Counted from the first letter of the stretch, positions 15,097-23,924 are shown. The stretch: 35,233 bases of DNA from Lachnospiraceae bacterium (GCA_024698345.1 JAILRH010000097.1:1-35233), one strand, 5' to 3'. The notes: generated from the sequence alone by a model not told the origin. Program-made: numbers and translations.

Positions 15097-15133
15097 TAGG
15101 TATTTAAGATGAAAAAATTATATTTGGCCACTA
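15081..15133 (+). repeat. Direct repeat copy 2 (intact start of the permease gene)
   Basis: This 53-base partner of 13398-13451 spans the last codons of the 30-residue peptide gene, the ribosome-site region and the first codons of the permease. Because it is in its natural gene context, this copy is the likely original. Confidence 0.85.
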
Positions 15134-16152
15134 ATAATGTATTTGGTTTGATAAGAAATAATAGTTTGATATTATATGTTATCTTTATAGGTATTACTTT
15201 GTCGGTGTTTGGAATATTATTCTATTCCGGGTATTTTTTTGAAAACTTTTACTCTTCTCAAGTAAGTGAGAAGGTATATGTTGAAATTAAAAAAAATGCG
15301 GATAAAGATAAAATTAAAGAATTACTGAAAAAGATAAAGGTTAATGATGATAACGTCATGACGATATATGTTTCGGATGATAATCCGGAAGAGTGTAAAG
15401 TTGTAGGAGGGTATGATTATAGTTGGAATAATCGTATGCTTGTCGGAAAAGTAAATTCTATATATTCTGAAGAACAAAACGTTATAGTGGCTGAATGTAG
15501 TTTGGGATTATTAGATCAGGCAGTATTTCCAATTGGAAATGAAGTAGTATGTGATAATGATAATGATAAGTTTTCCATCTCCGGAATTGCTCCATTTACA
15601 GAGTATGATAATTATGTTGTTCCGGTGACTTATTACATTAATAATTATGATGTTAGATACATAAATGTACATTACAGAAAAAATATTAGAACCGGAGAAT
15701 TAAGAAAAGCGTTAAGAATAAGTGAAATAGTTAAAGATTATAAAGTGAAAAAAAATATACCTTTTACATCCGAAGATTTTGTTAGTAGTTTTATTCAGAT
15801 ATTGTTGATTTTTTCGGTTGTAATAACAAACGTTTTTTGTATGACTTACTATTTGATGAAGAAGTTCAAAAAGAAATTTACAATTTATTCAATATGTGGT
15901 GCAACCCCAAAAGATATTTTAGTTATTACAGTCATACAGACACTCATTATTATGATATGCGGGACAGTTGTGGCAAATATTTTGTATGCACTCTTCATTT
16001 CGTGTATTAAAGATTATGGAATAGTTTATTGTATGAATTATATGCCATATTTGATTATATCGTTGATTGTAATTGTAATACTGATTATTTTTTCTGTTTT
16101 CCTGGCAGGACGAACAACGAAGGAAGATACTATTTATTATGTGGTGGATTAA
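15109..16152 (+). CDS. ABC transporter permease (MacB/FtsX-like), first subunit
   Basis: The 347-residue protein has one membrane span near the N-terminus (about 20-45), a large extracytoplasmic domain (about 46-220), and three spans at about 225-335 separated by KKFKKKFTIYSICGATPKDI, the cytoplasmic loop typical of FtsX-like permeases that contacts the ATPase. It starts MKKLYLAT. The ribosome site is weak, which suggests coupling to the upstream 30-residue peptide. The next permease starts 2 bases after its stop. Together with the second permease and the ATPase it should form a peptide exporter or an antimicrobial-peptide resistance transporter. Confidence 0.8.
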   Translation: MKKLYLATNNVFGLIRNNSLILYVIFIGITLSVFGILFYSGYFFENFYSSQVSEKVYVEIKKNADKDKIKELLKKIKVNDDNVMTIYVSDDNPEECKVVGGYDYSWNNRMLVGKVNSIYSEEQNVIVAECSLGLLDQAVFPIGNEVVCDNDNDKFSISGIAPFTEYDNYVVPVTYYINNYDVRYINVHYRKNIRTGELRKALRISEIVKDYKVKKNIPFTSEDFVSSFIQILLIFSVVITNVFCMTYYLMKKFKKKFTIYSICGATPKDILVITVIQTLIIMICGTVVANILYALFISCIKDYGIVYCMNYMPYLIISLIVIVILIIFSVFLAGRTTKEDTIYYVVD

Positions 16153-16154
16153 GA

Positions 16155-17309
16155 ATGAATACGTTAAGAATGGCTTTAAAACTCATTAAAAAGAAAAGAT
16201 GGGCACTACTTTTGTTATCAATTGAGATGATTATCTCATCAGTTGTTATTCTTTCCATTGTTGGAAGAATGGAACATATAGAAAAAACAAAAGGGTTAAT
16301 TCATATTTTTGATGGTACAGGTGCATTATATTTTCATACATATTTGTATTACTCACCGGATACTGATGTGTTGGATTCGATGGATAGTTCGATAAAAAAT
16401 AAGGTTCAAATTAGTTCTATGTATGAAATGTATTTGAATCTTGATAATAGCAGTGCATTAAATGCTTTGGCATATGATGAATTGATTATAGATCGAATGA
16501 AACCAAAAATGAATGAGGGAATATGGATTTCCGAGTACAGTGGCGATAATGTTCCGATTGTGACTATAGGAGACGATTATCATGTTGGAGATATAGTAAA
16601 ACTTTCAAATGCCCAAACATGCGAAGTTGTAGGAACACTCAGCAGTCAGTCATATGTGATCTGTTATCATGGAGGGTCGGATTCAGGAAAGGCATCTTAT
16701 ATTAATTTAATGAAAAGAGCATCTGATTTCTCCGTTATAATCCCATATGGAGATGGAAAATATAAGAGTGTAAATAAGGATGCGTTGGATGATCTCTTTG
16801 ATGAAGAAAAGAAGATGGTATATGCTCAGAAATCTGATTTCCCGGAAGTTATTGAAGAATTGAAAAAATGGGGATATGTTTCTTCAATAGAACAGATGCA
16901 GGAAAACTTTTCAAGTGATAATAGAGAATTTATGTACACAAATGGAATGGTAGCTTTAATCTTCTTCGTGTTAACAGTTATTGGTATTGGAGGAATTAAT
17001 TTTATTCAAGGTGAGAATAATATGAAAACATATACAATTATGTATATGCTTGGGATGACAAGAAGAAAATGTATGTTCATAGAAGCGTTAAACACATTTT
17101 CTGTTATTGGAATATCATTTGCCGCCTTTGTGCTTTTGAGTAAGAAGATAATACCGGTGGCAACAGATAATAATTCTGAAACCGATTGGAGAATATATAT
17201 TTTTATACTATTATTTTATGTGTTTATTTATGCTATTTCATCGTTGCCTGCAATCATTAGAGCAGGAAAATATAATATTATTGAATTATATAAAAAAGGC
17301 AAAGAGTAG
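16155..17309 (+). CDS. ABC transporter permease (MacB/FtsX-like), second subunit
   Basis: The 384-residue protein has the same layout as its neighbour: an N-terminal span at about 17-38, an extracytoplasmic domain of about 230 residues, then three spans after residue 270. The loop YTIMYMLGMTRRKCMFIEAL corresponds to the FtsX-type coupling loop. A longer frame from 16029 overlaps the first permease and is rejected, because the ATG at 16155 follows the upstream stop directly. The two permeases are diverged, so the exporter is probably a heterodimer. Confidence 0.8.
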   Translation: MNTLRMALKLIKKKRWALLLLSIEMIISSVVILSIVGRMEHIEKTKGLIHIFDGTGALYFHTYLYYSPDTDVLDSMDSSIKNKVQISSMYEMYLNLDNSSALNALAYDELIIDRMKPKMNEGIWISEYSGDNVPIVTIGDDYHVGDIVKLSNAQTCEVVGTLSSQSYVICYHGGSDSGKASYINLMKRASDFSVIIPYGDGKYKSVNKDALDDLFDEEKKMVYAQKSDFPEVIEELKKWGYVSSIEQMQENFSSDNREFMYTNGMVALIFFVLTVIGIGGINFIQGENNMKTYTIMYMLGMTRRKCMFIEALNTFSVIGISFAAFVLLSKKIIPVATDNNSETDWRIYIFILLFYVFIYAISSLPAIIRAGKYNIIELYKKGKE

Positions 17310-17356
17310 AGAGGCATGAGTATTTACATAATTATAGAGGCGGGAGCAAAGAAGGC

Positions 17357-18037
17357 ATGGCGATAATTATTAATGATATATGTAAAGAATATAAAATAAA
17401 GGACGCAGACAATAAGCAGGTAGTTCTTGATAATGTTAAGTTAGAAATAGCAGATGGCGATATGGTTGCTATTAAGGGAAAGTCCGGAGCAGGAAAGTCA
17501 ACGTTACTTCACATCATTGGATTATTGGATGTGTGGGATAGTGGATCATATGAGTTAGATGGGCAGAATATTGTTTCGGCAAACAGTAAATTAAAAGCAA
17601 AATATCGTAATGAAAAAATAGGATATGTGCTTCAGGATTTTGGACTGATAGAAGATGAAACTGTTTTGGAAAATGTGTGTCTTCCACTAATGCTTGGGAA
17701 AAAGCCGATTAAGGAGATTAGAGAAATAGCAAAAAATAAGTTGGAAAAGGTTGGGGTGTCACACCTTTCGAGTAAGAAAGTCTCTGTTTTATCAGGTGGT
17801 GAAAAACAGAGGGTTGCTATTGCCAGAGCACTTGTAAATGAACCAAATTATATTTTGGCAGATGAGCCTACGGGTGCATTAGATTCAGGCAATGCGGAAA
17901 AAATTATGGAACTGCTCTTAGAACTAAACAAAGAAGGAAAGACAGTTGTTATTGTTACGCATGACGATGAAGTTGCTAGGAAGTGTAAAAGAATTATCTA
18001 TATAAAAGACGGAAAGATAGAAGAATTAGATAATTAA
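17357..18037 (+). CDS. ABC transporter ATPase, lactococcin-972/MacB-type export
   Basis: The 226-residue protein has Walker A GKSGAGKS (41-48), Q-loop Gln93, signature LSGGEKQR (145-152), Walker B ILADEP (166-171) and switch His202. The LLDVWDSGSYELDGQNI stretch and overall size fit the LolD/MacB/bacteriocin-export group. It lies 47 bases after the second permease and closes the operon. A terminator follows at 18109. Substrate is not determined; the small peptide at 15004 is the obvious candidate. Confidence 0.88.
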   Translation: MAIIINDICKEYKIKDADNKQVVLDNVKLEIADGDMVAIKGKSGAGKSTLLHIIGLLDVWDSGSYELDGQNIVSANSKLKAKYRNEKIGYVLQDFGLIEDETVLENVCLPLMLGKKPIKEIREIAKNKLEKVGVSHLSSKKVSVLSGGEKQRVAIARALVNEPNYILADEPTGALDSGNAEKIMELLLELNKEGKTVVIVTHDDEVARKCKRIIYIKDGKIEELDN

Positions 18038-18108
18038 CATAAATAGAAAGAATAGAAATTAAACTATCGATAAAGAGAAAATTGAAGAAAATACAGTTGA
18101 AAATGAAA

Positions 18109-18152
18109 GACCTAATTAGATTAAGCGAAAACTTAATTTAATTAGGTTTTAT
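18109..18152 (+). terminator. Intrinsic terminator after the ABC exporter
   Basis: ACCTAATTA (18110-18118) pairs with TAATTAGGT (18139-18147), with an inner TTAAG/CTTAA stem and TTTT after the stem. Confidence 0.7.
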
Positions 18153-18163
18153 CTATTTGTATC

Positions 18164-18225
18164 TTTACATTTTTAAATCTTGATGGTATAGTTTGCGTGG
18201 ATGGTATTCAGAAAGAAACTATACC
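18164..18225 (+). promoter_or_regulatory. Promoter with overlapping inverted repeat, CoA operon
   Basis: TTTACA (18164-18169), a 17-base spacer and TATAGT (18187-18192) form a good promoter. The -10 box is inside the left arm of a perfect 10-bp inverted repeat GGTATAGTTT (18185-18194) / AAACTATACC (18216-18225), and a half-like GGTAT recurs at 18203. It could be a repressor operator or a hairpin at the very start of the mRNA. It lies about 50 bases before the first gene of the pantothenate/CoA cluster. Confidence 0.6.
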
Positions 18226-18275
18226 GTGATTTTATTTTATTCTTCGTACAATACCTAATGAAAGTAGGTGATTAT

Positions 18276-19139
18276 ATGAGGATAGGATTTATAGGAGCCG
18301 GCAAAGTTGGTTTCACATTAGGAAGGTATTTTTCGGAACGTAACATGTATGTATCCGGATATTTCAGCAGAAACCCAGAATCGGCAAAAGAAGCAGCAAA
18401 CTTTACAGCGTCCTCATATTACGAGGACATAGAAGATTTGGTTGCAAATAGCGATATTATTTTTATTACGGTTCCGGACGGAGTGATCGGAACGATTTGG
18501 GAACATTTAAAGACGTTGTCAGAAATCGGGAATAAAATAATATGTCACTGTAGCGGCGCGTTATCTTCCGCCGTGTTTTCTGAAAGTAATCAAGTGGGGG
18601 CATTTGGTTATTCCATTCATCCAATGTACGCAGTTAATGACAAGCTGACGTCTTATCAGGAAATTTCAAAAGCATTTTTTACAATTGAAGGAGATGAAAA
18701 GTACTTAGGGTACTTCAAGGAACTGTTCGAGTCATGGGGACATGATGTGCAGGTTATTGATGCCGAGTGCAAGATTAAGTATCACAGTGCAGCAGTTTTT
18801 GCCAGCAATTATGTAGTGGCACTTATGGGAGTTGCGCAGAAACTTCTTGTCGAATGTGGATTTGATGAGAAACTGGCAAAGAAGGCATTATCACCGATAG
18901 CAATTAACAATGTAGGTAATATTGCAAAAGTAGGAGTGGTTGATGCGCTGACAGGTCCGGTTGAGCGATGTGATGTGGGGACTATATCAAAGCACATTTC
19001 AGAACTTGACGGAGAAATGAAAATGACATACATCGTACTGGCAAAACAACTTATAGATATTGCACAGACCAAGAATCCGGGAAGGGATTACTCAGAACTG
19101 ATTGAGTTGCTTAATACACAGTTGAAACAAAAGGATTAA
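18276..19139 (+). CDS. Rossmann-fold DUF2520 oxidoreductase, probable ketopantoate reductase (PanG-like)
   Basis: The 287-residue protein starts MRIGFIGAGKVG with a GxGxxG dinucleotide-binding loop (7-12). It continues with TVPDGVIG (about 72-79) and the HPMYAV segment (about 117-122) seen in DUF2520 proteins, then an all-helical C-terminal half. AGGTGA lies before the ATG; a longer frame from 18201 has no ribosome site. It heads a row of panB, panC and panD in which the usual panE is absent, so it most likely does the NADPH-dependent reduction of ketopantoate to pantoate, as reported for the alternative reductase PanG. The link to PanG is from context and memory of the family, not from a search. 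Confidence 0.7.
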   Translation: MRIGFIGAGKVGFTLGRYFSERNMYVSGYFSRNPESAKEAANFTASSYYEDIEDLVANSDIIFITVPDGVIGTIWEHLKTLSEIGNKIICHCSGALSSAVFSESNQVGAFGYSIHPMYAVNDKLTSYQEISKAFFTIEGDEKYLGYFKELFESWGHDVQVIDAECKIKYHSAAVFASNYVVALMGVAQKLLVECGFDEKLAKKALSPIAINNVGNIAKVGVVDALTGPVERCDVGTISKHISELDGEMKMTYIVLAKQLIDIAQTKNPGRDYSELIELLNTQLKQKD

Positions 19140-19291
19140 TTATCGTTTCTGAGACGATATTAATTAATAAAAGAGTTAATAATTAATATTTAATAAAACG
19201 GGAGTTACACATTGGATTTTAATAGCAAAGGAATATGCTGTTAAAAAAGAGTCAGAGAAGACTCTAACTGAGTTCAAAGGAGGGCATGGTT

Positions 19292-20119
19292 ATGAAGGTT
19301 ACAGTAAACACATTTAAAGAAGCAAAAGCAAATAATAAGAAAGTTACAATGATTACAGCATATGATTATTCAACAGCGAAACTTATTGATGAATCAGGAA
19401 TTGATTCAATTCTTGTTGGAGATTCACTTGGAAATGTAATGCTTGGATACGAAGATACAATTTCAGTTACTATGGAAGATATGATTCACCATGGTGCGGC
19501 AGTTGCAAGAGGTGCAAAAAATGCACTTGTTGTAGTGGATATGCCATTTATGTCATACCAGACATCAGTATATGATGCAGTAGTAAATGCAGGAAGACTT
19601 ATGAAAGAGGCTCGTGCAAATGCTGTCAAGCTTGAGGGTGGCGCAGAGGTTTGTCCGCAAATCAAAGCAATCACAGATGCAGGAATTCCGGTATGTGCAC
19701 ACCTTGGACTTACACCACAGTCAATCAATGCATTTGGCGGTTTCAAAGTACAGGGTAAGACAGAGATGGCAGCGAGAAAACTTATCGAAGATGCAAAGGC
19801 AGTTGAAGCTGCAGGAGCATTTGCAGTGGTACTTGAGTGTGTACCTGAGAAACTTGCAACACTCGTAACTAACAGCATCGGAATTCCGACAATCGGAATC
19901 GGCGCCGGAGCAGGATGTGACGGACAGGTGTTAGTTTATGCGGATGCAGTTGGAATGTTCTCAGATTTCACACCAAAGTTTGTAAAGAAATTTGCAAATG
20001 TGGGTGAGATGATGAAGCAGGCATTTGCCGATTATGATAGGGAAGTAAAGGAAGGCACATTCCCAACAGCAGAGCAGACATACAAGATCGACGAGAGTAT
20101 CATCGAAAAACTTTATTGA
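19292..20119 (+). CDS. panB: 3-methyl-2-oxobutanoate hydroxymethyltransferase (PanB)
   Basis: The 275-residue protein adds a hydroxymethyl group from methylenetetrahydrofolate to ketoisovalerate, giving ketopantoate. Metal-binding Asp44 (LVGDSLGN), Asp83 (VVDMPF) and Glu115 (KLEGG), and catalytic Glu182 (VVLECVP), are all visible. [16 protein letters not shown] (about 200-215) is the family signature. Two in-frame ATGs exist: 19286 is only one base from AAAGGAGGG and 19292 is seven bases away, so 19292 is chosen. A hairpin GAGTC/GACTC lies just upstream. Confidence 0.95.
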   Translation: MKVTVNTFKEAKANNKKVTMITAYDYSTAKLIDESGIDSILVGDSLGNVMLGYEDTISVTMEDMIHHGAAVARGAKNALVVVDMPFMSYQTSVYDAVVNAGRLMKEARANAVKLEGGAEVCPQIKAITDAGIPVCAHLGLTPQSINAFGGFKVQGKTEMAARKLIEDAKAVEAAGAFAVVLECVPEKLATLVTNSIGIPTIGIGAGAGCDGQVLVYADAVGMFSDFTPKFVKKFANVGEMMKQAFADYDREVKEGTFPTAEQTYKIDESIIEKLY

Positions 20120-20182
20120 TGAGAAATAATTGCTAATTGTTATCAGTGTAAGATGATTGCAATAATATTTTATGATAAAATG

Positions 20183-20219
20183 CCGGGTGCTTCTCAACTT
20201 TGAAGTATTGGGCACCCGG
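20183..20219 (+). other. Strong hairpin between panB and panC
   Basis: CCGGGTGC (20183-20190) pairs with GCACCCGG (20212-20219) and an inner CTTC/GAAG can extend it. The bases after the stem are TTAAAAAAA, so it is not a plain terminator on the plus strand. It may protect or separate parts of the operon mRNA. Confidence 0.5.
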
Positions 20220-20284
20220 TTAAAAAAATAAAATTGAAAACAAAGTTAAAAGTATAATTGAAAAAGAATAGAAGGAGATTAGAA

Positions 20285-21133
20285 ATGAAAGTAGTACATA
20301 CAGTTAAAGAAACAAGAGATCAGGTAAGAGAATGGAGAAAACAGGGATTAACAGTAGGACTTGTACCAACAATGGGATTCCTTCATGAGGGACATCAGAG
20401 TCTTATTGCAAAGGCAGTAGAAGAAAATGACAAAGTAGTAGTAAGCGTATTTGTAAATCCAATTCAGTTTGCACCAAACGAGGATTTGGAAGCTTACCCA
20501 AGAGATTTAGAAGCAGACACAAGACTTTGTGAGGCAACAGGAGCAGACCTTATTTTCAATCCGGAACCTGAAGAAATGTATGCACCGGATTTCTCTACAC
20601 ATGTAGATATGGAGCAGGTTTCAGAGCAGCTTTGCGGAAAGAGCAGACCAATCCACTTCAGAGGCGTTTGTACAGTAGTAAGCAAGTTATTCAACATCGT
20701 TTGTCCTGACAAAGCATACTTTGGACAGAAAGATGCACAGCAGCTTGCGGTAATCAAGAGAATGGTCAGAGACTTAAACTTCGGAATCGAAATCGTTGGA
20801 TGTCCAATCATCAGAGAGGAAGACGGACTTGCAAAGAGCTCAAGAAACACATACCTTTCAGAAGAAGAAAGAAAAGCTGCACTAATCCTCAGCAAGACAA
20901 TCAAACTCGGACAGGAAATGGTAGAAGCAGGGGAGAGAGACAGCAAAAAAGTAGTCGATGCAATGATTAAAAACATCGAGACAGAGCCAATGGCAAAAAT
21001 AGATTACGTACAGGCGGTAGACGCAGTAACATGCCAGGAAATCGACACACTCAAAGGCGAAGTATTAGTAGCAATGGCAGTCTACATCGGCAAGACAAGA
21101 CTAATCGACAACTTTATAGCAACAGTTGACTAA
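20285..21133 (+). CDS. panC: Pantothenate synthetase (PanC)
   Basis: The 282-residue protein joins pantoate and beta-alanine with ATP to make pantothenate. VPTMGFLHEGH (27-37) holds the nucleotide-binding HxGH. VFVNPIQF, YFGQKDAQQ and the KMSKS-like LAKSSRN are in the normal order. GGAGAT lies upstream of the ATG at 20285; the frame extension to 20258 is not used. Length is standard. Confidence 0.95.
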   Translation: MKVVHTVKETRDQVREWRKQGLTVGLVPTMGFLHEGHQSLIAKAVEENDKVVVSVFVNPIQFAPNEDLEAYPRDLEADTRLCEATGADLIFNPEPEEMYAPDFSTHVDMEQVSEQLCGKSRPIHFRGVCTVVSKLFNIVCPDKAYFGQKDAQQLAVIKRMVRDLNFGIEIVGCPIIREEDGLAKSSRNTYLSEEERKAALILSKTIKLGQEMVEAGERDSKKVVDAMIKNIETEPMAKIDYVQAVDAVTCQEIDTLKGEVLVAMAVYIGKTRLIDNFIATVD

Positions 21134-21236
21134 TATTAATTATTTATATACCATATGAAATGGAAAAGAACCGGGTTAGACACACCCAAAAAAACAAATA
21201 AGAAACTATAAGTGAGCATAGGTAAGGAGAAATGAA

Positions 21237-21626
21237 ATGTTAGTATCAATGTTAAAAGGTAAAATTCACAGAGCTACAGTTGTTCAGGCAGCGCTTGACT
21301 ACGTTGGGAGCATCACAGTAGACGAGGATTTACTTGATGCTGCAGGAATATATGAGTATGAGAAGGTTGCAATTGTTGATGTAAATAACGGCAACCGTTT
21401 TGAGACATACACAATAGCAGGCGAGAGAGGAAGCGGAATGATCTGCTTGAATGGTGCGGCTGCAAGATGTGTGTCAGTTGGGGATAAGATCATTATCATG
21501 TGCTATGCCCAGATGGATGAAAAAGAGATAAAAGATAATCCACCAAAAGTTGTTTTTGTTGATGATGACAATAAGATTGCAAGAACAACAAGATATGAGA
21601 AACATGGATTGTTGGAAGATATGTAA
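21237..21626 (+). CDS. panD: Aspartate 1-decarboxylase (PanD)
   Basis: The 129-residue proenzyme has its self-cleavage site at Gly24-Ser25 (YVGSITVD); Ser25 becomes the pyruvoyl group. Lys9 and Tyr-rich active-site residues are in place ([30 protein letters not shown]). It makes beta-alanine for PanC. AAGGAGAA precedes the start. The length is close to that of other PanD proteins. Confidence 0.95.
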   Translation: MLVSMLKGKIHRATVVQAALDYVGSITVDEDLLDAAGIYEYEKVAIVDVNNGNRFETYTIAGERGSGMICLNGAAARCVSVGDKIIIMCYAQMDEKEIKDNPPKVVFVDDDNKIARTTRYEKHGLLEDM

Positions 21627-21675
21627 TTACACGTGTAAAATACATGGATTAAATATAAAGCAGGAGGTACACATT

Positions 21676-22866
21676 ATGCTTAAAGGAAAGACAGTTCTTA
21701 TAGGTGTATCAGGCGGAATTGCAGCATACAAGATGGTCAATGTTGCAAGTATGCTTGTGAAACTCGGCGCAGAAGTGCATGTAATAATGACAGAGAATGC
21801 AAAGAATTTTATTAATCCTATTGCATTTGAGACAATCACAAAGACAAAATGTCTCATAGATACATTTGATAGAAATTTCCAGTTTAATGTAGCGCATGTA
21901 TCTGTTGGACAGAAAGCAGATGTTATGCTTATTGCTCCGGCAACTGCAAACATTATCGGAAAGATGGCGAATGGAATTGCAGATGATATGCTTAGCACTG
22001 TTGCTATTTCAGCTACATGCAAAAGAATTGTGTCACCTGCCATGAATACATACATGTTCAGAAATGCAATTGTTCAGGATAATATAGCAAAACTTAAGAG
22101 ATTTGGATTTGAGATAATAGAACCTGCTTCAGGAATGCTTGCATGCGGCGATGTTGGCGAAGGAAGACTTCCGGAAGAGTCAGTTCTTGTGGATTATGTT
22201 ATCAGAGAAATCGCATATGAGAAGGATCTTGCCGGAAAGAAGGTTCTGATTACTGCAGGACCAACAAGAGAAGCAATTGATCCGGTAAGATATATCACAA
22301 ATCATTCTTCAGGAAAGATGGGATGCGCCCTTGCAAAGGTAGCAATGCTTAGAGGCGCGGATGTTACCTTGGTGGCTGGTCCGATTACTGCAAAGATTCC
22401 ACCATTTGTAAATGTGGTAGACATTGTTAGTGCAAAAGACATGTTCGAAGCAGTAACATCCCGTGCAGATGAACAGGATATTATCATCAAAGCTGCGGCG
22501 GTTGCAGACTATAGACCTAAGAATGTTGCAGATGAAAAAATGAAGAAGAAAGATGATGATATGTCGATTGAGATGGAGAGAACAGACGATATTCTTGCAT
22601 ATCTTGGTGCACACAAAAAATCAGGACAGGTATTGTGCGGATTTTCAATGGAAACACAGTCATTAATTGAAAATTCAACAAAGAAGCTTGAAAAGAAAAA
22701 TGCAGATATGATTGTTGCTAACAGCCTGAAAGATGCCGGCGCAGGTTTTGGTACAGATACAAATATCGTCACACTCATTACAAGAGAGGGAAATGAACAA
22801 CTCCCAATTATGAGTAAGGAAGAGGTGGCAAGTAACATATTAGATAAGCTCGTAAGTATGTTATAA
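21676..22866 (+). CDS. coaBC: Bifunctional phosphopantothenoylcysteine decarboxylase/phosphopantothenate-cysteine ligase (CoaBC)
   Basis: The 396-residue protein has an N-terminal flavin-dependent decarboxylase (CoaC, about 1-180) with His74 in FNVAHVSVG, PAMNTYM (121-127) and the Cys157 flap in ACGDVGEGR. The C-terminal ligase (CoaB, about 187-396) has ITAGPTREAIDPVRYITNHSSGKMG. It converts phosphopantothenate to phosphopantetheine in two steps. AGGAGGT lies before the ATG at 21676; the frame continues upstream to 21550 over the end of panD, which is not used. In the ligase the usual NPDIL is TDDIL, a mild variation. Confidence 0.94.
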   Translation: MLKGKTVLIGVSGGIAAYKMVNVASMLVKLGAEVHVIMTENAKNFINPIAFETITKTKCLIDTFDRNFQFNVAHVSVGQKADVMLIAPATANIIGKMANGIADDMLSTVAISATCKRIVSPAMNTYMFRNAIVQDNIAKLKRFGFEIIEPASGMLACGDVGEGRLPEESVLVDYVIREIAYEKDLAGKKVLITAGPTREAIDPVRYITNHSSGKMGCALAKVAMLRGADVTLVAGPITAKIPPFVNVVDIVSAKDMFEAVTSRADEQDIIIKAAAVADYRPKNVADEKMKKKDDDMSIEMERTDDILAYLGAHKKSGQVLCGFSMETQSLIENSTKKLEKKNADMIVANSLKDAGAGFGTDTNIVTLITREGNEQLPIMSKEEVASNILDKLVSML

Positions 22867-22881
22867 GTACACAATACAGTA

Positions 22882-22912
22882 TTCCTCGGCAATCTGATTG
22901 TCGGGGAATTTA
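22882..22912 (+). terminator. Possible attenuator hairpin after coaBC
   Basis: TTCCTCGGCAA pairs with TTGTCGGGGAA (one G-T pair each side) around a TCTGA loop, followed by TTTATT. The T-tract is short, so partial termination or mRNA protection before coaX is more likely than a full stop. Confidence 0.45.
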
Positions 22913-23035
22913 TTGTTAGGGCAAGGCCCTGTTTATGAAGATGGGTTCTTCCTGTTGGAAGAACGAAACTTTAATTGTTAGGGCAAGGCCCTGTTTATAA
23001 AGATGAGTTCTTCCTGTTGGAAGAACGAAACTTTA
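22912..23035 (+). repeat. Two tandem 62-bp copies, each with two hairpins
   Basis: Copies at 22912-22973 and 22974-23035 differ at two bases. Each holds AGGGC/GCCCT with a 3-base loop and a perfect 8-bp stem GTTCTTCC-TGTT-GGAAGAAC, then GAAACTTTAA. They lie between coaBC and coaX, ending about 28 bases before the coaX start. Function is unknown. The near-identity points to recent duplication. Confidence 0.85.
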
Positions 23036-23063
23036 ATTTAAAAAGAAAGAAAAAGGTGAGAAA

Positions 23064-23831
23064 ATGATATTAGCGTTAGATGTTGGAAATACAAATATCG
23101 TAGTTGGAATGGTCGAGGAGGGGAAGATTGTTTGTTCATGCAGACTGGGAACTGATCTTAAGAAGACTCAGGACGAATATGCCATTCATTTAAAGATGCT
23201 TCTTGATGTTTATAAGGAGTATGTAAATAACGTTGAGGGGGCAATTATTTCATCAGTTGTTCCAAACATTACTGCAACACTTCAGGGAGCGGTTGAGATA
23301 ATAACAGGAAAAAAACCGCTGGTAGTTGGTGCAGGTATTAAAACAGGATTAAATATAATTGTGGATAATCCAAATACTCTTGGCAGTGATTTGGTAGTTG
23401 ATGCAGTTGCAGCTATCGAGCAGTACGAGGGACCACTTATTGTCATTGATATGGGCACAGCAACAACATGTTCAGTTATTGACGCAAAGCACAATTATAT
23501 TGGAGGAATCATTATTCCCGGAATGAAGATTTCCCAGGATGCTCTTTCTGAGAGAGCTTCTCAGCTTCCATATATAAGTTACGATGCGCCAAAAAAGGTA
23601 GTTGGTAAAAATACTGTCGACTGTATGAAGAGCGGCGCTGTATTCGGAAATGCAGCGATGATTGACGGACTGATTGACAGAATTGAAGAAGAAATTGGAG
23701 CAAAGACAACTATCATTGCAACAGGAGGACTTGCAAAAGTTATTGTGGAACATTGTAAACATGATATCATTTGTGATGATGAATTGTTGCTTAAGGGACT
23801 TTGGTGTATATACAAGAAGAATCAAAAATAA
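23064..23831 (+). CDS. coaX: Type III pantothenate kinase (CoaX)
   Basis: The 255-residue protein has a phosphate-binding DVGNTN motif (6-11), catalytic Asp109 in LGSDLVVDAVAA, DMGTATT (129-135) and GGIIIPGM. Type III kinases phosphorylate pantothenate, need a monovalent cation, and are not feedback-inhibited by CoA. AAAGGTGAG precedes the ATG. It is the last gene of the CoA cluster and is followed by a strong terminator at 23934. Confidence 0.95.
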   Translation: MILALDVGNTNIVVGMVEEGKIVCSCRLGTDLKKTQDEYAIHLKMLLDVYKEYVNNVEGAIISSVVPNITATLQGAVEIITGKKPLVVGAGIKTGLNIIVDNPNTLGSDLVVDAVAAIEQYEGPLIVIDMGTATTCSVIDAKHNYIGGIIIPGMKISQDALSERASQLPYISYDAPKKVVGKNTVDCMKSGAVFGNAAMIDGLIDRIEEEIGAKTTIIATGGLAKVIVEHCKHDIICDDELLLKGLWCIYKKNQK

Positions 23832-23924
23832 AAGAGAATGCTGAGCAGAATTTAGGTAAATATAGAAATAGGCGCCGATTGATACTCAAAACAAGCACAA
23901 AACAGACGCAAAACAGATGCAAAT

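Noticed and set aside
16029-16154. Longer start for the second permease
   Set aside because: Would overlap 124 bases of the first permease. The ATG at 16155 follows its stop directly and gives a normal N-terminus.
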